This document shows positions 63,698 through 64,000 of a stretch of DNA of 64,000 nucleotides, in pieces. Both the position numbers and the translations under genes were made by a program. This DNA comes from Candidatus Anaerostipes avistercoris. GTDB lineage: Bacteria; Bacillota; Clostridia; Lachnospirales; Lachnospiraceae. Each line of letters begins with the position of its first letter. The first letter of the stretch is position 1. The stretch covers positions 62,001-126,000 of the forward strand of contig DWWD01000020.1 of the NCBI GenBank assembly GCA_019119895.1, read 5' to 3'. The notes below the pieces were generated by a model. That model was not told the DNA's origin. It did not search any database and was given only the letters and a program-made list of their open reading frames with translations.

Positions 63698-64000
63698 GTG
63701 CTTCGCATACAGTTACAAGAATTGCTTAACATGATGGAGCTGGATGAATATCATCCGGCCAGTCTGATGGCAAAGCAATTGGCCGTCAGCGAAAAAACTG
63801 TCCGGAACAGAATTAAAGAACTGAAAAGTGTGCTGAATCAGCACGGCGGGGATATCGTTTCCAAGTCCCGATACGGATACAAATTAGTAGTAACAGATGA
63901 AAAGAAGTTTAAGCATTTCCTGCAGGAAGAAAATGAAAGCAACATTCCGGAAACCATCCAGGAGCGAAATATCTTTCTTTTGAAATATCTCCTGGAACTG
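63698..64000 (+). CDS. BglG/MtlR-type transcriptional regulator (3' end outside window)
   Basis: Starts at GTG 63698, with AAAGGAG 9 bases upstream, and is open to the window edge (101 codons). The N terminus is a helix-turn-helix of the HTH_11 kind: SLMAKQLAVSEKTVRNRIKEL, then a wing (IVSKSRYGYKLVV). This is the start of PRD-containing PTS regulators or BglG-family activators, which sense sugar through PTS phosphorylation. PRD domains would be expected beyond the window. Confidence 0.7.
   Translation, partial: MLRIQLQELLNMMELDEYHPASLMAKQLAVSEKTVRNRIKELKSVLNQHGGDIVSKSRYGYKLVVTDEKKFKHFLQEENESNIPETIQERNIFLLKYLLEL

Overview
The window reads as chromosomal DNA of an anaerobic Firmicute, most likely a gut Lachnospiraceae (Blautia / Mediterraneibacter / Dorea type). 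This rests on moderate GC with strong AGGAGG-type ribosome binding sites, two glycyl-radical enzyme systems, a clostridial 6S-like RNA, CIRCE-controlled hrcA-grpE-dnaK-dnaJ, a stand-alone fructose-type PTS IIABC, and DUF711/ACT and DUF5662 family genes. It is an inference from gene families; no 16S or other species marker is present. I see no complete insertion sequence, prophage or CRISPR array.

Layout. 1-1203: end of an ABC importer (permease and ATPase). 1204-1567: a promoter-terminator pair that could make a small RNA. 1568-7072: CcdA-like membrane protein, a decayed gene remnant, an alanine/sodium symporter divergent from a LysR regulator, and PTS IIABC. 7114-9692: a preQ1-I riboswitch candidate in front of queD-queE-folE-queC. 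9839-12673: iron alcohol dehydrogenase and an M20 dipeptidase. 12762-15343 (minus strand): OPT peptide transporter, PqqD-like protein and a membrane winged-helix protein. 15479-16849: MATE exporter. 17112-23148: glutamate synthase gltB-gltD. 23227-25711: DUF5662 protein, 6S RNA candidate, a further structured element, AI-2E family transporter, BFD-like ferredoxin. 25767-28298 (minus): second MATE exporter, LysR regulator, tRNA-Leu(CAA).

28507-38127 is the least ordinary part: a 484-residue protein of unknown family, two Ser/Thr kinases with single membrane segments and external domains, and a third kinase-like protein that has lost every catalytic residue yet carries the external domains of both active kinases. 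Beside it lie a secreted YARHG protein, a truncated-looking exported protein, a VWA protein with an intact metal site, and a frameshifted lipoprotein. I read it as a transmembrane phospho-signalling cassette with a pseudokinase.

38331-41597 holds a glycyl-radical enzyme of unknown substrate and its activase. 41661-52000 is mostly housekeeping: NUDIX, Rrf2 regulator and cysK, polA-coaE, WalJ-like hydrolase, ACT and DUF711 proteins, tyrS, DUF6198. 51964-57006 is a second glycyl-radical locus (divergent activase, PflD/YbiW-like enzyme, FSA-like aldolase, DeoR regulator) that fits radical-mediated breakdown of an anhydro-hexitol phosphate. 57512-62560 is the heat-shock operon, with an unusual repeat block between grpE and dnaK. 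The window ends with a HAD phosphatase and the start of a BglG/MtlR-type regulator.
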